From Pseudanabaena minima (GTDB lineage Bacteria; Cyanobacteriota; Cyanobacteriia; Pseudanabaenales; Pseudanabaenaceae), in the NCBI RefSeq assembly GCF_051131155.1, contig NZ_CP159508.1, forward strand, positions 3,782,001 through 3,846,000: a stretch of DNA of 64,000 nucleotides. Direction: 5' to 3'. Positions within the stretch are counted from its first letter, which is position 1, and every line of letters starts with the position of its first letter. Position numbers and translations under genes: made by a program. The notes under the pieces were generated by a model, which was not told where the DNA came from, searched no databases, and saw only the letters and a program-made list of their open reading frames with translations. Shown here one piece after another: positions 41,673 to 49,548 of the stretch.

Positions 41673-41784
41673 AAGAAAAGTACCATTATTTAGCAATCCC
41701 TCTTTAATTGTTATCATACGCTCCCTCTATACAACACCGCAAAATGTAACAAACCATAAAAGTAATAATGGGTGAGTTATAGCT

Positions 41785-41886
41785 AAGTACCTGTGCAAAA
41801 TAAATTACCAAAACCCGTAGAGTTGCGCCCCGCAGGGGCGCCACTCTACGGGTTTTGTTTTGTAATTAATTATGCCTAGCTACTTA
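41785..41886. repeat. Palindromic element family A, copy 3
   Basis: It has the same ends as copy 1 (aagtacctgtgcaaaataaa, aattaattatgcctagctac). The 22-bp stem (41810-41856, arms aaaacccgtagagttgcgcccc) has one mismatch and differs from copy 1 by paired changes. It is followed at once by a family B element, as copy 1 is. Confidence 0.85.
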
Positions 41887-41994
41887 TAGCCACATGTATC
41901 ATGACAAACCAAAACCCAAATAGTGTGAGGCGGCGCGAAGCGCCGCCTCACACTATTTGGGTTTTATGTCCTAACAAGAATGGAGACAGCTATA
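41885..41994. repeat. Palindromic element family B, copy 7
   Basis: It lies in inverted orientation relative to copy 2: left end tatagccacatgtatcatga, right end taacaagaatggagacagct. It has a perfect 26-bp stem (41911-41965) with core aaatagtgtgaggcggcgc and a GAA loop. With copy A3 and the hairpin at 42001-42050 it fills the pentapeptide-terC gap. Confidence 0.85.
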
Positions 41995-42000
41995 TTACAT

Positions 42001-42050
42001 CCAAACCCATAAGATTATTCCCCCTGCGGCGGTTAATCTTACGGGTTTGG
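42001..42050. repeat. Hairpin upstream of terC
   Basis: The arms ccaaacccataagatta and taatcttacgggtttgg (one mismatch) surround a loop with ccctgcgg, resembling a family A stem without the family A ends. Confidence 0.6.
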
Positions 42051-42167
42051 ATAATTTATATATCGGCGCAATAACGTGATATGTGATGCTTTTAATTATT
42101 GAGTTGATGGTCTGATGATTTTGTATACTTGTAGTATTTGTTAATATTTTGCGATGGATCGTACTGA

Positions 42168-42887
42168 ATGTTCGAGCAGTTTCTAGAAACGAATGATTTT
42201 TCCTTTCGACCCGAAGTTATTCCTATTTTGGGAGTACTAATTCTGCTAGAGGCGATTCTGTCCGCAGATAACGCGATCGCTTTAGCGGCGATTGTGCGGA
42301 GTTTGCCAGATCCTAAGCAAGAAGAATGGGCGCTACGCTATGGGTTGATTGGCGCATTTGTATTGCGAGTATTGCTGATCTTTACAGCGACATGGGTAAT
42401 TAAATATTGGCAATTTGAACTAGCTGGTTCCATGTATCTGCTTTGGTTGTCGGGGAAATTTTTCTTAGAAAAGTCCCAAGAAGGTCATGATGCTCAACAT
42501 CCAGTGCGGATGGCTGATAAATTATGGCAAGTTGTGGCTCTGGTGTCTTTGACAGACTTGGCTTTTTCACTGGATAGTGTGACAGCAGCAGTGGCAGTAG
42601 CACAAGAGACTTGGCTCGTACTTATTGGCGGTGTAGCGGGGATCATTGCCTTAAGATTTTTGGCAGGGCTATTTATCAAGTGGCTTGCAGAATTTACCCA
42701 CCTTGAATCGGCAGGTTATCTAATCGTGTTGCTTGTGGGTTTGCGCCTATTTATTAAAGTATTTTCTGACAGTCTAGTGCCGCCTGAATGGTTGATGCTG
42801 ACCTGTATTGGACTAGTATTTCTCTGGGGATTTTCTAAGCGTGAGCCAATAGATGATCTTGAAACGATCGCCGATACCAATAAATAA
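42168..42887 (+). CDS. TerC-family membrane transporter
   Basis: This 239-residue protein has about seven membrane helices. The two family motifs with acidic residues in the membrane are LEAILSADNAIALAAI (about 29-44) and SLTDLAFSLDSVTAAVAVA (about 126-144). TerC proteins are linked to tellurite resistance and, in several bacteria, to manganese export. It is followed by a terminator and then gcvH. A second cation-exporter family gene (GDT1 type) lies just beyond gcvH, convergent. Confidence 0.88.
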   Translation: MFEQFLETNDFSFRPEVIPILGVLILLEAILSADNAIALAAIVRSLPDPKQEEWALRYGLIGAFVLRVLLIFTATWVIKYWQFELAGSMYLLWLSGKFFLEKSQEGHDAQHPVRMADKLWQVVALVSLTDLAFSLDSVTAAVAVAQETWLVLIGGVAGIIALRFLAGLFIKWLAEFTHLESAGYLIVLLVGLRLFIKVFSDSLVPPEWLMLTCIGLVFLWGFSKREPIDDLETIADTNK

Positions 42888-42922
42888 AAAGAAAGGTGAT
42901 GCAAAGCATCACCTTTCTTTTT
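42886..42922 (+). terminator. Intrinsic terminator after terC
   Basis: A perfect 17-bp stem aaaaagaaaggtgatgc, loop AAA, ending in T5, begins at the terC stop codon. Confidence 0.85.
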
Positions 42923-43022
42923 GATCCCAATTTTTTGGTATAAAGACTCATAGCGATCGCGCCGTTCTGCTAAAAATTATCTTCACTGCCAAAAAGATAG
43001 CCAAAAAGGAAAAAGTAGCCAG

Positions 43023-43409
43023 ATGTTTGAATATCCTGATGACCTAAAATACACTAACTCCCACGAATACATTCGGCTGGAGAATGACACTGCCATAGTG
43101 GGGATTACAGCTTTTGCGATCGATCAGCTTGGTGATATTGTGTTTCTCGATCTTCCTGAAGTGGGGACAAGGGTAGAAAAAGGTCAAACCTTCGGCACAA
43201 TTGAGTCAGTCAAAGCTGTTGAAGATATCTATTCACCTGTAACTGGCACAGTCATAGAAGCTAATACAGCATTAGTAGATGAGCCAGAAAATATTGGTAA
43301 TGATCCCTATGGTGCATCTTGGTTGCTCAAGGTGAATCTTGAGGATGTCGGCGAACTAGATGGCACGATGTCGGCAAGTGAATATCGCAGTAAGGTAGAA
43401 GGTCAATAA
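43023..43409 (+). CDS. gcvH: Glycine cleavage system H protein
   Basis: GcvH carries the lipoyl-bound aminomethyl group between the P, T and L proteins of the glycine cleavage system (photorespiration and one-carbon supply). In this 128-residue protein the lipoylated lysine is Lys64 in GTIESVKAVEDIYSPVTGTV, and the C terminus ENIGNDPYGASWLLKV is typical. gcvT and gcvP are not in the window. A terminator follows and is shared with the convergent exporter gene. Confidence 0.95.
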   Translation: MFEYPDDLKYTNSHEYIRLENDTAIVGITAFAIDQLGDIVFLDLPEVGTRVEKGQTFGTIESVKAVEDIYSPVTGTVIEANTALVDEPENIGNDPYGASWLLKVNLEDVGELDGTMSASEYRSKVEGQ

Positions 43410-43438
43410 AAAAGGCTGCACAAAGTGCAGCCTTTTTT
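43408..43438. terminator. Bidirectional terminator between gcvH and GDT1-type gene
   Basis: The stem aaaaaaggctgca/tgcagcctttttt lies at the end of gcvH and overlaps the last codon of the convergent gene. Confidence 0.85.
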
Positions 43439-44105
43439 AAGCTTGAAAATAAGCAGTTACGCCAAAAATCAAAAAGAGAACGCCACCGATTCCTGTAATT
43501 ACGCGCTCAGATATGCGTCCTGCCACCATACGACCGCCAATCACAGCAATCACCGTACAAATGCCATGACCTAAAATCGCACCCAAGGTCACAAAAACTG
43601 GATCATTCGCAGCAGCCAAAGCGATCGTACTAATTTGGGTGCGATCGCCCCATTCTGCCAAAAACGTCATCACAAAAGCTTGTATCCAAATGCCAATCTG
43701 GGGATAACGCGCTAACATTTTGCCGAATAGGAGAATCGCAATTTGTTGTTTTTGTTCTTCAACAGTCTCTTGAGCTTCCTTGACAACGTCCTCGGTTGAA
43801 TTGGGAGACATGCGGATGGCATCGATAATTAGCTTCACGCCAAAAATTAAAAATAAGGCGATCGCCCCATAATGAGTGTAAGTCTTTGGTAATAAAGATA
43901 CAGCCTGCCCCAACAGAACCGAGAGTACTGTCATCAATGCTAGTGCTGATAACACTGATGAAAATACGGTGCGGTGGTCATAGCGCATCGACAAGATCAC
44001 AGCGATAAAAAAAGTTTTATCCCCTAATTCCGAAATAGTAATCAGCAATAAACTTGCTGTAAAAGCTTGCAACAATCTCTTAATTCTCTCGATAGTTAAT
44101 ACCAA
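43437..44105 (-). CDS. GDT1/TMEM165 (UPF0016) cation exporter
   Basis: This 222-residue protein has six membrane helices in two repeats, each with the family ExGD(K/R)(T/S) motif: ELGDKTFFIAVILSMRY and EWGDRTQISTIALAA. Cyanobacterial members (Mnx) export manganese from the cytoplasm to the lumen or periplasm; plant and yeast members move Mn or Ca. The best start is a TTG at 44105, which lies in a family D repeat; TTG codons around residues 11-12 are alternatives. The link to terC is by proximity and family only. Confidence 0.9.
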   Translation of the reverse strand: MVLTIERIKRLLQAFTASLLLITISELGDKTFFIAVILSMRYDHRTVFSSVLSALALMTVLSVLLGQAVSLLPKTYTHYGAIALFLIFGVKLIIDAIRMSPNSTEDVVKEAQETVEEQKQQIAILLFGKMLARYPQIGIWIQAFVMTFLAEWGDRTQISTIALAAANDPVFVTLGAILGHGICTVIAVIGGRMVAGRISERVITGIGGVLFLIFGVTAYFQA

Positions 44106-44150
44106 TTCACAAAAGTGTTGTCACACTCTCGTAAATCAAAAACTGGTTTG
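44095..44150. repeat. Palindromic element family D, copy 3 (partial)
   Basis: The taataccaattcacaaaag end and the short inverted repeat are conserved, but the second hairpin is missing. It covers the start region of the GDT1-type gene, so the leader and possibly the start codon derive from the repeat. Confidence 0.65.
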
Positions 44151-44200
44151 CAAGTTAAGTAACCATTTAAGAATTACTTTCTGTGGTCAAAAGCTCTAAG

Positions 44201-44275
44201 AGATCCCCCTCAATCCCCCTTAAAAAGGGGGAAGAATTAAATTCTCCCCCCTTTTTAAGGGGGGCTGGGGGGATC
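44201..44275. repeat. C/G-rich inverted repeat
   Basis: A 75-bp palindrome built from cccccttaaaaaggggg and tccccc...gggggga blocks, ending agatccccc/gggggatct, resembles a widespread cyanobacterial intergenic repeat. It lies in the middle of the 416-bp gap 44106-44521, which also holds the D3 copy and a terminator and shows no gene. Confidence 0.75.
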
Positions 44276-44475
44276 TAGACAATTCTTAAATAGTTTCTAA
44301 GAAATGGCTAGGCTATTTCTTAACTTGGTATGACTTCGATTATAAGTCTTTTTGAGAGATTTTTTACTAATTTTCAAATAGATAGAAACCCGTAAAAGCA
44401 TTGTGGAACAAGCATTTCACATAATGAACTGATAATGAATCGATCATGAACCAATAATGAATTGCCATCATTAAA

Positions 44476-44520
44476 TCTAAGATAGAAAGGTGGCGCAAAG
44501 CGCCACCTTTCTATCTTAGA
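44476..44520 (-). terminator. Terminator after sensor kinase
   Basis: A perfect 21-bp stem (tctaagatagaaaggtggcgc arm, loop AAA) lies immediately downstream of the kinase stop codon. Confidence 0.75.
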
Positions 44521-44521
44521 T

Positions 44522-47176
44522 CTAATTGTCTTTTAATCTTGGTGGTAACTCGATTGTAAAAGTGGAACCTTGATTAACTACACTTTCTACAGAAATTGTG
44601 CCACCCATCAATAAAACAAGCTGCTCTGTAATCGCTAAACCTAACCCCGTTCCCCCATGCTTACGGGTAGAAGATTGATCGACTTGACGGAATTGCTCAA
44701 AAATTGTGCGCTGAAACTCAGGCTCAATCCCAATGCCTGTATCTCGAACAGAGATGAGAATATTTGATGTCGCAAAAGGAGAATTCGGTAATTCCTCACT
44801 GGATGAATTATTTGTTGGAGCAGTAACATCAGCTAAAGTCTTCTCTAGCAATGGCTCTGGTGTTTCCGAAGCATATTTTAGCTCCACACAAACTTCGCCA
44901 CTATCAGTAAATTTAATAGCATTAGAAACTAAGTTAGTAATAACTTGCTTAATCCGAATCGAGTCATGATAAATGGCACAAGTACCAATATGATTTTCAA
45001 ATACAAAATTGAGAGATTTGATATTGGCTAGTGGCTGTAGGCTTTCACAAGTATGATGAATCAATTCATCAAGATTAAAGATTTCGGGATGAGCTTCCAT
45101 TTTTCCTGCTTCGATTTTCGATAGGTCGAGAATATCGTTAATCAAGTCCAGCAGATTTTTGCCATTGCGAAGAATACGTTCTACCATGTCAACTTGACTG
45201 GTAGAGAGAGCCTCGCGACGCTGACGCAAGAGTACTTGTGAAAAGCCAATAATTGCATTCATGGGTGTTCGCAATTCGTGACTCATATTCGCAAGGAACT
45301 GACTCTTGAGTTGGGTAGCCTCTAGTAACTGAGCATTTTGAGCTTCGATTTGATTAATTAATTGGGCATTGCCGATCGCGATCGCTGCTTGGACTCCAAA
45401 GGAAGCCAATAGATTTAAATCTTCGCGAGAACTAGCTCTCTCTAAATGAAAATGCCCGATCGCTAACACCCCTAAACGACCAGAGCGACTAGATTCAATC
45501 GGTACACACAAAGCACTTTTTACGGGTAGATCCTCAATAAGATGCGATTCCCCAGCTTTGATTTCAATGGGAATTCCTTCTTTAAATACCTGTGCAATTA
45601 GATTTTGAGCATTCAAATCAAAGGATTCTTGTAGAGGCAAATCATCGGGCAAACCCTTTGCTGCTGATAGAGTCAGGCGATTTTCCTTAGGATTGAAAAG
45701 GGCAATCACACAAATCTCCGCCCACATAATCGCATCGCAAGTTGCCTCTACTACTGATTCTAAAAGAACATCAAGATCTTGTAACTGCTGATTAATCAAG
45801 TTGGTGAGCCGTTGCAAAATACTCATCCGCTTTTGCTGCTCAATCATGATCTTGTTGGTTTCCTGCATCACCTTATCGCGATAGCGCTGCTCCGTCACAT
45901 CTCGCAAAATCATGACACTGCCAATTAGCTCTGACTCCGTGCCAACCAGCGGTGCAGCCTTCGTACTGAGAATAATTTCATTGCCTTCAGGAGGACGCAA
46001 CACCACTTGATCTTCCACCACTTCGCCTGTGGACATGGCACGAAATACGACGAGATTTGCTAGATCGACGGGTTCGCCATCTTGATGTCTGATGTCAAAT
46101 TGTTTGACGATTTCTTCCATCGATTTGGCAATTACAGGTGATGCAGGTACACCATCATTCACCGCATTGAAACTCAGAATTTTACGTCCTGCGGAGTTGA
46201 TTTTGAGAATGCGTCCCGCAGGATCGCTAAGTAATACGCCATCTGCAAGTTGCTCGAATACTGTAGTTAGTTCTTCACGCTGACGGGCGATCGTTTCAAT
46301 ACTCTGGGCATTGCTAATTGCTGTGGCAAGACGACGACCAATCGATTGGAGAATATTCCGTCCGCGATCAGAGAGAGGTGTAAGACTAGCCAAAAATAGA
46401 ACGCCCACAAGGCTACTTCTGAGCATCAGGGGATATGCGGAAAGACTTTGAGGCAGCAAATCACCAACGGGAGTCCGATAAACTAGCGTTTGTCCCTTCA
46501 GGCGATCGCCTTCCCAAATAATTGCTTCTTGCAGTTGTCCTGACTGACCGATGATTCCTTCACCTAGGGAAATTTCTGTCATGGCTTGACTAGTTTTATA
46601 GCCCCATTCTGCCGCTAGGACTAGACAGCCTTCAGGTCGAGAGGTTGTGGTTTCCCAGAGGTAAATGCTTCCCAGTTGTGCACCTGTTAGTTTACAGATT
46701 TCCTCTAAACTCGCTTTAATTAGTTTGTATTGATCGGTGGTATTTACTAATACGCGATCAAGGGATTGCAGCGCAAATTGAATGTCACGGGCTTCTAAGG
46801 TGGCGGTTTTGGTTTCTAGATGCGCTGCCATCCGATTAAATACTTTGGCAAATTCACCAATTTCATCGGCTCGATTTAACTGCGATCGCGCGGCTAAGTT
46901 GCCTGTAGATAGTTCTTCGGCAGTTTCTGCTAGCTCTGATAGCGGTGGTTGAATACTCCGAATAATGGAAATGGCGACAAATAGCCCCGAACCTAGCCCC
47001 GCAGAGAAAATCACGATCGCCAGCCATGTGGTGAAGGCTTCTAATTCGGGTGTGCCTTGTTGGATATGCAGCAACAAGATCAAGGTAGCTGTGGCTAGCA
47101 GAGATGTGCTAGTGGTTAGCCCAAAAATTAAGCGATTGACTAAACTTTCACGGCGGGGCAGGTTGGCATTGGTCAT
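44522..47176 (-). CDS. Membrane sensor histidine kinase (HAMP-GAF-PAS-GAF)
   Basis: This 884-residue kinase has two N-terminal membrane helices (about 15-37 and 48-70) with only a very short external loop, a HAMP linker (about 72-125, ELAETAEELSTGNLAA), a GAF domain (about 130-300), a PAS domain (about 300-430, VFEQLADGVLLSDPAGRILKINSAG), a second GAF (about 450-605), a HisKA domain with His633 (ANMSHELRTPMNA), and an HATPase domain (DTGIGIEPEFQRTIF, GTGLGLAITEQLV). The short loop suggests an intracellular signal. No cognate regulator is adjacent. Confidence 0.92.
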   Translation of the reverse strand: MTNANLPRRESLVNRLIFGLTTSTSLLATATLILLLHIQQGTPELEAFTTWLAIVIFSAGLGSGLFVAISIIRSIQPPLSELAETAEELSTGNLAARSQLNRADEIGEFAKVFNRMAAHLETKTATLEARDIQFALQSLDRVLVNTTDQYKLIKASLEEICKLTGAQLGSIYLWETTTSRPEGCLVLAAEWGYKTSQAMTEISLGEGIIGQSGQLQEAIIWEGDRLKGQTLVYRTPVGDLLPQSLSAYPLMLRSSLVGVLFLASLTPLSDRGRNILQSIGRRLATAISNAQSIETIARQREELTTVFEQLADGVLLSDPAGRILKINSAGRKILSFNAVNDGVPASPVIAKSMEEIVKQFDIRHQDGEPVDLANLVVFRAMSTGEVVEDQVVLRPPEGNEIILSTKAAPLVGTESELIGSVMILRDVTEQRYRDKVMQETNKIMIEQQKRMSILQRLTNLINQQLQDLDVLLESVVEATCDAIMWAEICVIALFNPKENRLTLSAAKGLPDDLPLQESFDLNAQNLIAQVFKEGIPIEIKAGESHLIEDLPVKSALCVPIESSRSGRLGVLAIGHFHLERASSREDLNLLASFGVQAAIAIGNAQLINQIEAQNAQLLEATQLKSQFLANMSHELRTPMNAIIGFSQVLLRQRREALSTSQVDMVERILRNGKNLLDLINDILDLSKIEAGKMEAHPEIFNLDELIHHTCESLQPLANIKSLNFVFENHIGTCAIYHDSIRIKQVITNLVSNAIKFTDSGEVCVELKYASETPEPLLEKTLADVTAPTNNSSSEELPNSPFATSNILISVRDTGIGIEPEFQRTIFEQFRQVDQSSTRKHGGTGLGLAITEQLVLLMGGTISVESVVNQGSTFTIELPPRLKDN

Positions 47177-47280
47177 GGATGGAGCTTTAGTTTAGTTTGG
47201 CGATCTAGTTTGATTTTAGTACTTTTAGTCAAGTTGCTTGAAGGCGATCGCCCAAGTACCTTGCCATAAGTTAAGAGAAT

Positions 47281-47486
47281 TTAATTGCCACCTAGATAAA
47301 TCTCTACGCTTTCTCGGTCATATTTTGCAAGCCAACGTAAATAAAGTTCCATTTGTCTTTTGTATTCATAGCGAAAGTTTCCAAGTTTGAGGTCGATCGC
47401 GATAAAGCGTTTGAGTTAGAGTTTTTGTGTTGTTTCTTGGATATCTGGATTAATCTGTGATGAGTTGCGATCAGCTTTGTTCATAG
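47281..47486 (-). pseudogene. DUF1016 (YhcG-type) nuclease relic
   Basis: On the minus strand an ATG starts a 22-codon frame (MNKADRNSSQ...) that stops, and the same frame continues as FIAIDLKLGNFRYEYKRQME and LYLRWLAKYDRES, then ends after 13 more residues. The IDLKLG-x(4)-Y-x(2)-QMELYLRWL pattern is the C-terminal core of the PD-(D/E)XK DUF1016 family (Asp and Lys of the active site are retained). Most of the gene is lost and no complete copy is present, so I call it a relic. Confidence 0.65.
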
Positions 47487-47592
47487 TAAGTAGCTAGACA
47501 TAAGTAAACTAAAAACCGAGAAGTTTGTTTCGCCTGCTACGCGGGCGGAACAAACTCTGGTTTTGGGTTTTAATTAAGTTGAGCTACTTATT
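47487..47592. repeat. Palindromic element family A, copy 4
   Basis: The ends agtaagtagctagacataag and aattaagttgagctacttat form inverted repeats. The inner stem (about 47512-47567, aaaccgagaagtttgtt versus aacaaactctggttt) is imperfect, with several mismatches and a loop tgctacgc. It starts right at the DUF1016 relic. The 541-bp gap 47177-47717 also has a hairpin at 47625-47661 before sufS. Confidence 0.75.
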
Positions 47593-47624
47593 TCTCTATT
47601 TTGTAGCGGCAGTCATTTAGTTAA

Positions 47625-47661
47625 AGCATGAAGTATAGCGAAGCGAGGCTTCATGCTTTTT
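47625..47661. repeat. Hairpin upstream of sufS
   Basis: The arms aaagcatgaag and cttcatgcttt enclose a 15-nt loop with tatagcgaagcgagg. It lies about 57 bp before the sufS start. Confidence 0.5.
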
Positions 47662-47717
47662 GGGGTTTGAACTGTTAAAATGCTGATAGCAGTTACGACA
47701 GCAACCATCTAAGCCTC

Positions 47718-48968
47718 ATGACATTAACCTACGAAAAGACCTTGGCAGAAAGGGTCAGAGCAGATTTTGAAATTTTGAATCAAGAGGTCAACGGCAAGCC
47801 CCTCATTTATTTTGACAATGCCGCAAGTTCACAGAAGCCTAAAGCAGTAATCAATGCTTGGAAATATTATTATGAGCATGACAATGCTAACGTTCATCGT
47901 GGCGCTCATACTCTTAGCGCAAGAGCCACTGATGCATATGAAGGAGCACGGGAAAAGGTTGCCAAATTTGTTAATGCTCAGTCATCTCAGGAAATTATTT
48001 ATACCCGTAATGCTAGTGAAGCGATTAATCTAGTTGCCTATACTTGGGGTTGGGCAAACTTGAAAGCAGGGGATGAAGTGATTCTCTCGGTCATGGAACA
48101 TCACAGCAATATCGTGCCTTGGCAACTAATTGCTCAGCGTACAGGTGCAGTCCTTAAGTTTTTAGAACCGACTGAGGAGGGCATATTGAGTGTAGAACAG
48201 TTCAAATCCTTGCTCAATCCTAAAACCAAACTAGTTTCAATTGTCCATGTTTCCAATACTCTTGGCTGTGTGAATCCAGTGGAAGAGATGATTCCCTTAG
48301 CACATGCACAGGGAGCCAAGGTATTGCTGGATGCTTGTCAGAGTGTGCCACATATGCCGATTGATGTACAAGCTCTCGATTGCGATTGGTTAGTGGCTTC
48401 AGGGCATAAAATGTGTGCGCCAACGGGCATTGGCTTTCTCTACGGTAAACGGGACTTATTGCTAGAGATGCCTCCATTTATGGGTGGTGGCGAAATGATT
48501 GCCGATGTATTTCTCGACCATTCTACCTATGCTAGCTTACCCCACAAGTTTGAGGCGGGAACTCCTGCGATTGGTGAGGCGATCGCTCTCGGTGCAGCAG
48601 TGGATTATTTAACAGCGATCGGTATGGATAAAATCCACGCTTACGAACAGGAATTAATTAATTATTTGATGGATTATCTCGATGATATTCCCGATATTAA
48701 AATTTATGGTCCGCGTCATCATCGCGCAGGTTTAGCTGCCTTCACGATCGCCCATGGGATTCATGCTAATGACCTATCGGCTATGCTCGATCAAGACGGC
48801 ATTGCGATTCGTTCAGGGCATCACTGCACTCAACCATTACATCGTTTTTTAGGAATTAGTGGTACTGCAAGAGCAAGTGTCTATTTCTACAACACCAAAG
48901 CTGAAGTTGATACCTTTGTCGCTTCGCTCAAAGATGCGATCGCCTTTTTTAAAAATGTAATGGCATAA
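47718..48968 (+). CDS. sufS: Cysteine desulfurase SufS
   Basis: SufS mobilises sulfur from cysteine for Fe-S cluster assembly. The 416-residue type II desulfurase has the PLP lysine Lys231 (VASGHKMCAPTG), HRGAHTLSARAT, EHHSNIVPWQ and the active-site Cys370 in IRSGHHCTQPL. The length is normal. The rest of the suf operon is not in the window. The adenylate-kinase-like gene follows after 4 bp, so the two are cotranscribed. Confidence 0.94.
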   Translation: MTLTYEKTLAERVRADFEILNQEVNGKPLIYFDNAASSQKPKAVINAWKYYYEHDNANVHRGAHTLSARATDAYEGAREKVAKFVNAQSSQEIIYTRNASEAINLVAYTWGWANLKAGDEVILSVMEHHSNIVPWQLIAQRTGAVLKFLEPTEEGILSVEQFKSLLNPKTKLVSIVHVSNTLGCVNPVEEMIPLAHAQGAKVLLDACQSVPHMPIDVQALDCDWLVASGHKMCAPTGIGFLYGKRDLLLEMPPFMGGGEMIADVFLDHSTYASLPHKFEAGTPAIGEAIALGAAVDYLTAIGMDKIHAYEQELINYLMDYLDDIPDIKIYGPRHHRAGLAAFTIAHGIHANDLSAMLDQDGIAIRSGHHCTQPLHRFLGISGTARASVYFYNTKAEVDTFVASLKDAIAFFKNVMA

Positions 48969-48972
48969 CTCT

Positions 48973-49536
48973 ATGGTAAGACTTGTTCTATTAGGTGCTT
49001 CTGGCTCAGGGAGAACTACTCAAGCTTCACATCTCCAAGCTTTGCTAAACATTCCTGTGATCTCAACTAGCGAAATTTTGCGGTTAGAGATTGCGACAGA
49101 AACAGAGTTAGGGTTAGAAGTAAAGAGCTTTGTTGATGCTGGAGAATTTGTTCCCGATCATCTAATGATTGCATTGATGCGATTACGGTTAGAGATGGAA
49201 GATGTTCATCAAGGATGGATTTTAGAAGGCTATCCCCGCACTTCTTTTCAGGCGGAGGAGTTAGATTTTTTGCTGCATGAGTTGGGCTGTCCCCTTGACC
49301 ATGCCATTTATTTACAGGCTTCAGAAGAGACATTGATGCAGCGATCGCGATCGCGTGGTGGTTTCGATGACACGATTGAGGTAATTCAGAAGCGGATTGA
49401 GCAATTCCTAGAACTAACTATGCCTCTGTTGGAGTATTACGGCTATAAACAGAAATTATTGACCATTGATAGTGAGTGCAATATAGCCACTGTTAGCGCT
49501 CGTCTAGAGCATGGTATTCAGCATTTACTGCAATAA
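48973..49536 (+). CDS. Adenylate-kinase-like protein with altered P-loop
   Basis: This 187-residue protein of the nucleoside monophosphate kinase fold has a P-loop GASGSGRTTQ (residues 8-17), ISTSEILRLEIA, GEFVPDHLMIALMRLRL, an EGYPRTSFQAEELDFLL NMP-binding strand and DDTIEVIQKRIEQF at the end of the LID. In adenylate kinases the P-loop is GxxGxGKGT; here the catalytic lysine is Arg14. It probably still binds nucleotide but may have weak or no kinase activity. It is cotranscribed with sufS. Confidence 0.8.
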   Translation: MVRLVLLGASGSGRTTQASHLQALLNIPVISTSEILRLEIATETELGLEVKSFVDAGEFVPDHLMIALMRLRLEMEDVHQGWILEGYPRTSFQAEELDFLLHELGCPLDHAIYLQASEETLMQRSRSRGGFDDTIEVIQKRIEQFLELTMPLLEYYGYKQKLLTIDSECNIATVSARLEHGIQHLLQ

Positions 49537-49548
49537 ATTATAGAATTC

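Noticed and set aside
42051..42167. Manganese (yybP-ykoY) riboswitch upstream of terC
   Set aside because: No matching conserved core was seen; the region is AT-rich with no paired stem arrangement.
42923..43022. Glycine riboswitch upstream of gcvH
   Set aside because: The 100-bp leader lacks the conserved tandem aptamer pattern and is too short after the terC terminator.
44201..44275. Complete insertion sequence ends
   Set aside because: The C/G-rich inverted repeat has no transposase between or beside it; it matches a common short intergenic repeat type.
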